A stretch of DNA of 5,262 nucleotides from Planctomycetaceae bacterium (lineage in GTDB: Bacteria > Planctomycetota > Planctomycetia > Pirellulales > Thermoguttaceae): assembly GCA_031287585.1 (NCBI GenBank), contig JAITST010000478.1, positions 1 through 5,262 on the forward strand, in the 5' to 3' direction. Shown piece by piece: positions 5,085-5,262 of this stretch (within the stretch, counting starts at the first letter, position 1; every line of letters starts with the position of its first letter). Under the pieces are notes generated by a model. The model was not told where the DNA came from. It worked only from the letters and a program-made list of their open reading frames with translations, and did no database searches. The position numbers were made by a program, and so were the translations under genes.

Positions 5085-5262
5085 TTACCCCGTAGGGGTT
5101 AAATATGGATAACCCCGTGCGACAGCACGGGGTAGGTACACACAAACCGAACCCCGTAGGGGTTCAACAAGAACCGCCACTGACTACAACCACTTTGTTC
5201 AACCCCTTGCGGGGTTCGTTTTTTGTGTGTACCTACCCCGCGTTCCACGCGGGGTTATCCAT
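5085..5262. repeat. Nested GC-rich palindrome cluster (REP/BIME-like)
   Basis: Five hairpins share a CCCC/GGGG core: 5087-5099, 5112-5133 (8-bp stem plus an A-T pair, loop GACA), 5149-5165, 5201-5216 and 5235-5255. The last four sit in two arms, 5105-5168 and 5197-5262, that are reverse complements except inside the hairpin tips. Between hairpins both arms keep GGTAGGTACACACAAA or its complement. Stem bases differ between hairpins but remain paired. The cluster touches the window edge and may continue. Function is unknown; this layout recalls REP/BIME-type repeats, transcript-end structures or transposition-derived palindromes. Confidence 0.85.
5201..5224 (+). terminator. Possible intrinsic terminator for the Sel1 operon
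   Basis: AACCCC (5201-5206) pairs with GGGGTT (5211-5216) around loop TTGC, and CG then TTTTTT (5219-5224) follows. Stem and T-run fit a plus-strand terminator about 270 bases after the lipase stop codon. The hairpin belongs to the palindrome family described for 5085-5262, so termination may be incidental. Confidence 0.4.

Noticed and set aside
5085..5262. CRISPR array or tRNA in the GC-rich right edge
   Set aside because: The repeated cores are hairpins of varied length in inverted orientation, without regular spacers, and no tRNA cloverleaf or T-loop sequence can be found.

Overview
The window is a bacterial accessory segment, most likely from a Gram-negative host. That rests on two exported solitary proteins with Sec signal peptides, dense genes and intergenic palindromes. 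The large exported Sel1-repeat protein and the many palindromes would fit a gut or environmental member of the PVC or Bacteroidetes-like groups, but nothing here fixes the taxon. No rRNA, tRNA, CRISPR array, transposase or integrase was seen.

Layout. A segment of about 4.84 kb is framed by two inverted copies of a ~90-bp sequence (7-97 and 4937-5025). Just inside the left copy is a non-coding stretch. Its right-hand part has a promoter-like sequence, a multibranched set of complementary helices and a strong hairpin followed by a T-rich tract, which together look like an undescribed small RNA gene (about 283-514). Next come a small basic protein with a helix-turn-helix-like core (637-1023) and an A+T-rich gene for a PD-(D/E)XK nuclease-fold protein (1186-1707). 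A long interrupted stem-loop (1716-1867) and a 10-bp perfect hairpin (1999-2027) precede a two-gene operon.

The operon is the centre of the window. Its first gene (2098-3597) encodes an exported protein made almost entirely of twelve 36-residue Sel1-like repeats. Its stop codon overlaps the TTG start of the second gene (3594-4928), which encodes an exported protein with about four Sel1 repeats fused to a pancreatic-lipase-like alpha/beta hydrolase with a recognisable Ser-Asp-His triad. The arrangement suggests that the two act together outside the cytoplasm. Either the Sel1 protein is a partner or scaffold for the hydrolase, or the pair resembles an antibacterial lipase with its Sel1-type immunity protein. 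The second idea is inference only.

The right edge (5085-5262) is a nested array of GC-rich hairpins sharing a CCCC/GGGG core. The hairpins are themselves arranged as a larger palindrome, and their stems vary in sequence while staying paired. One is followed by six Ts and could terminate the operon transcript.
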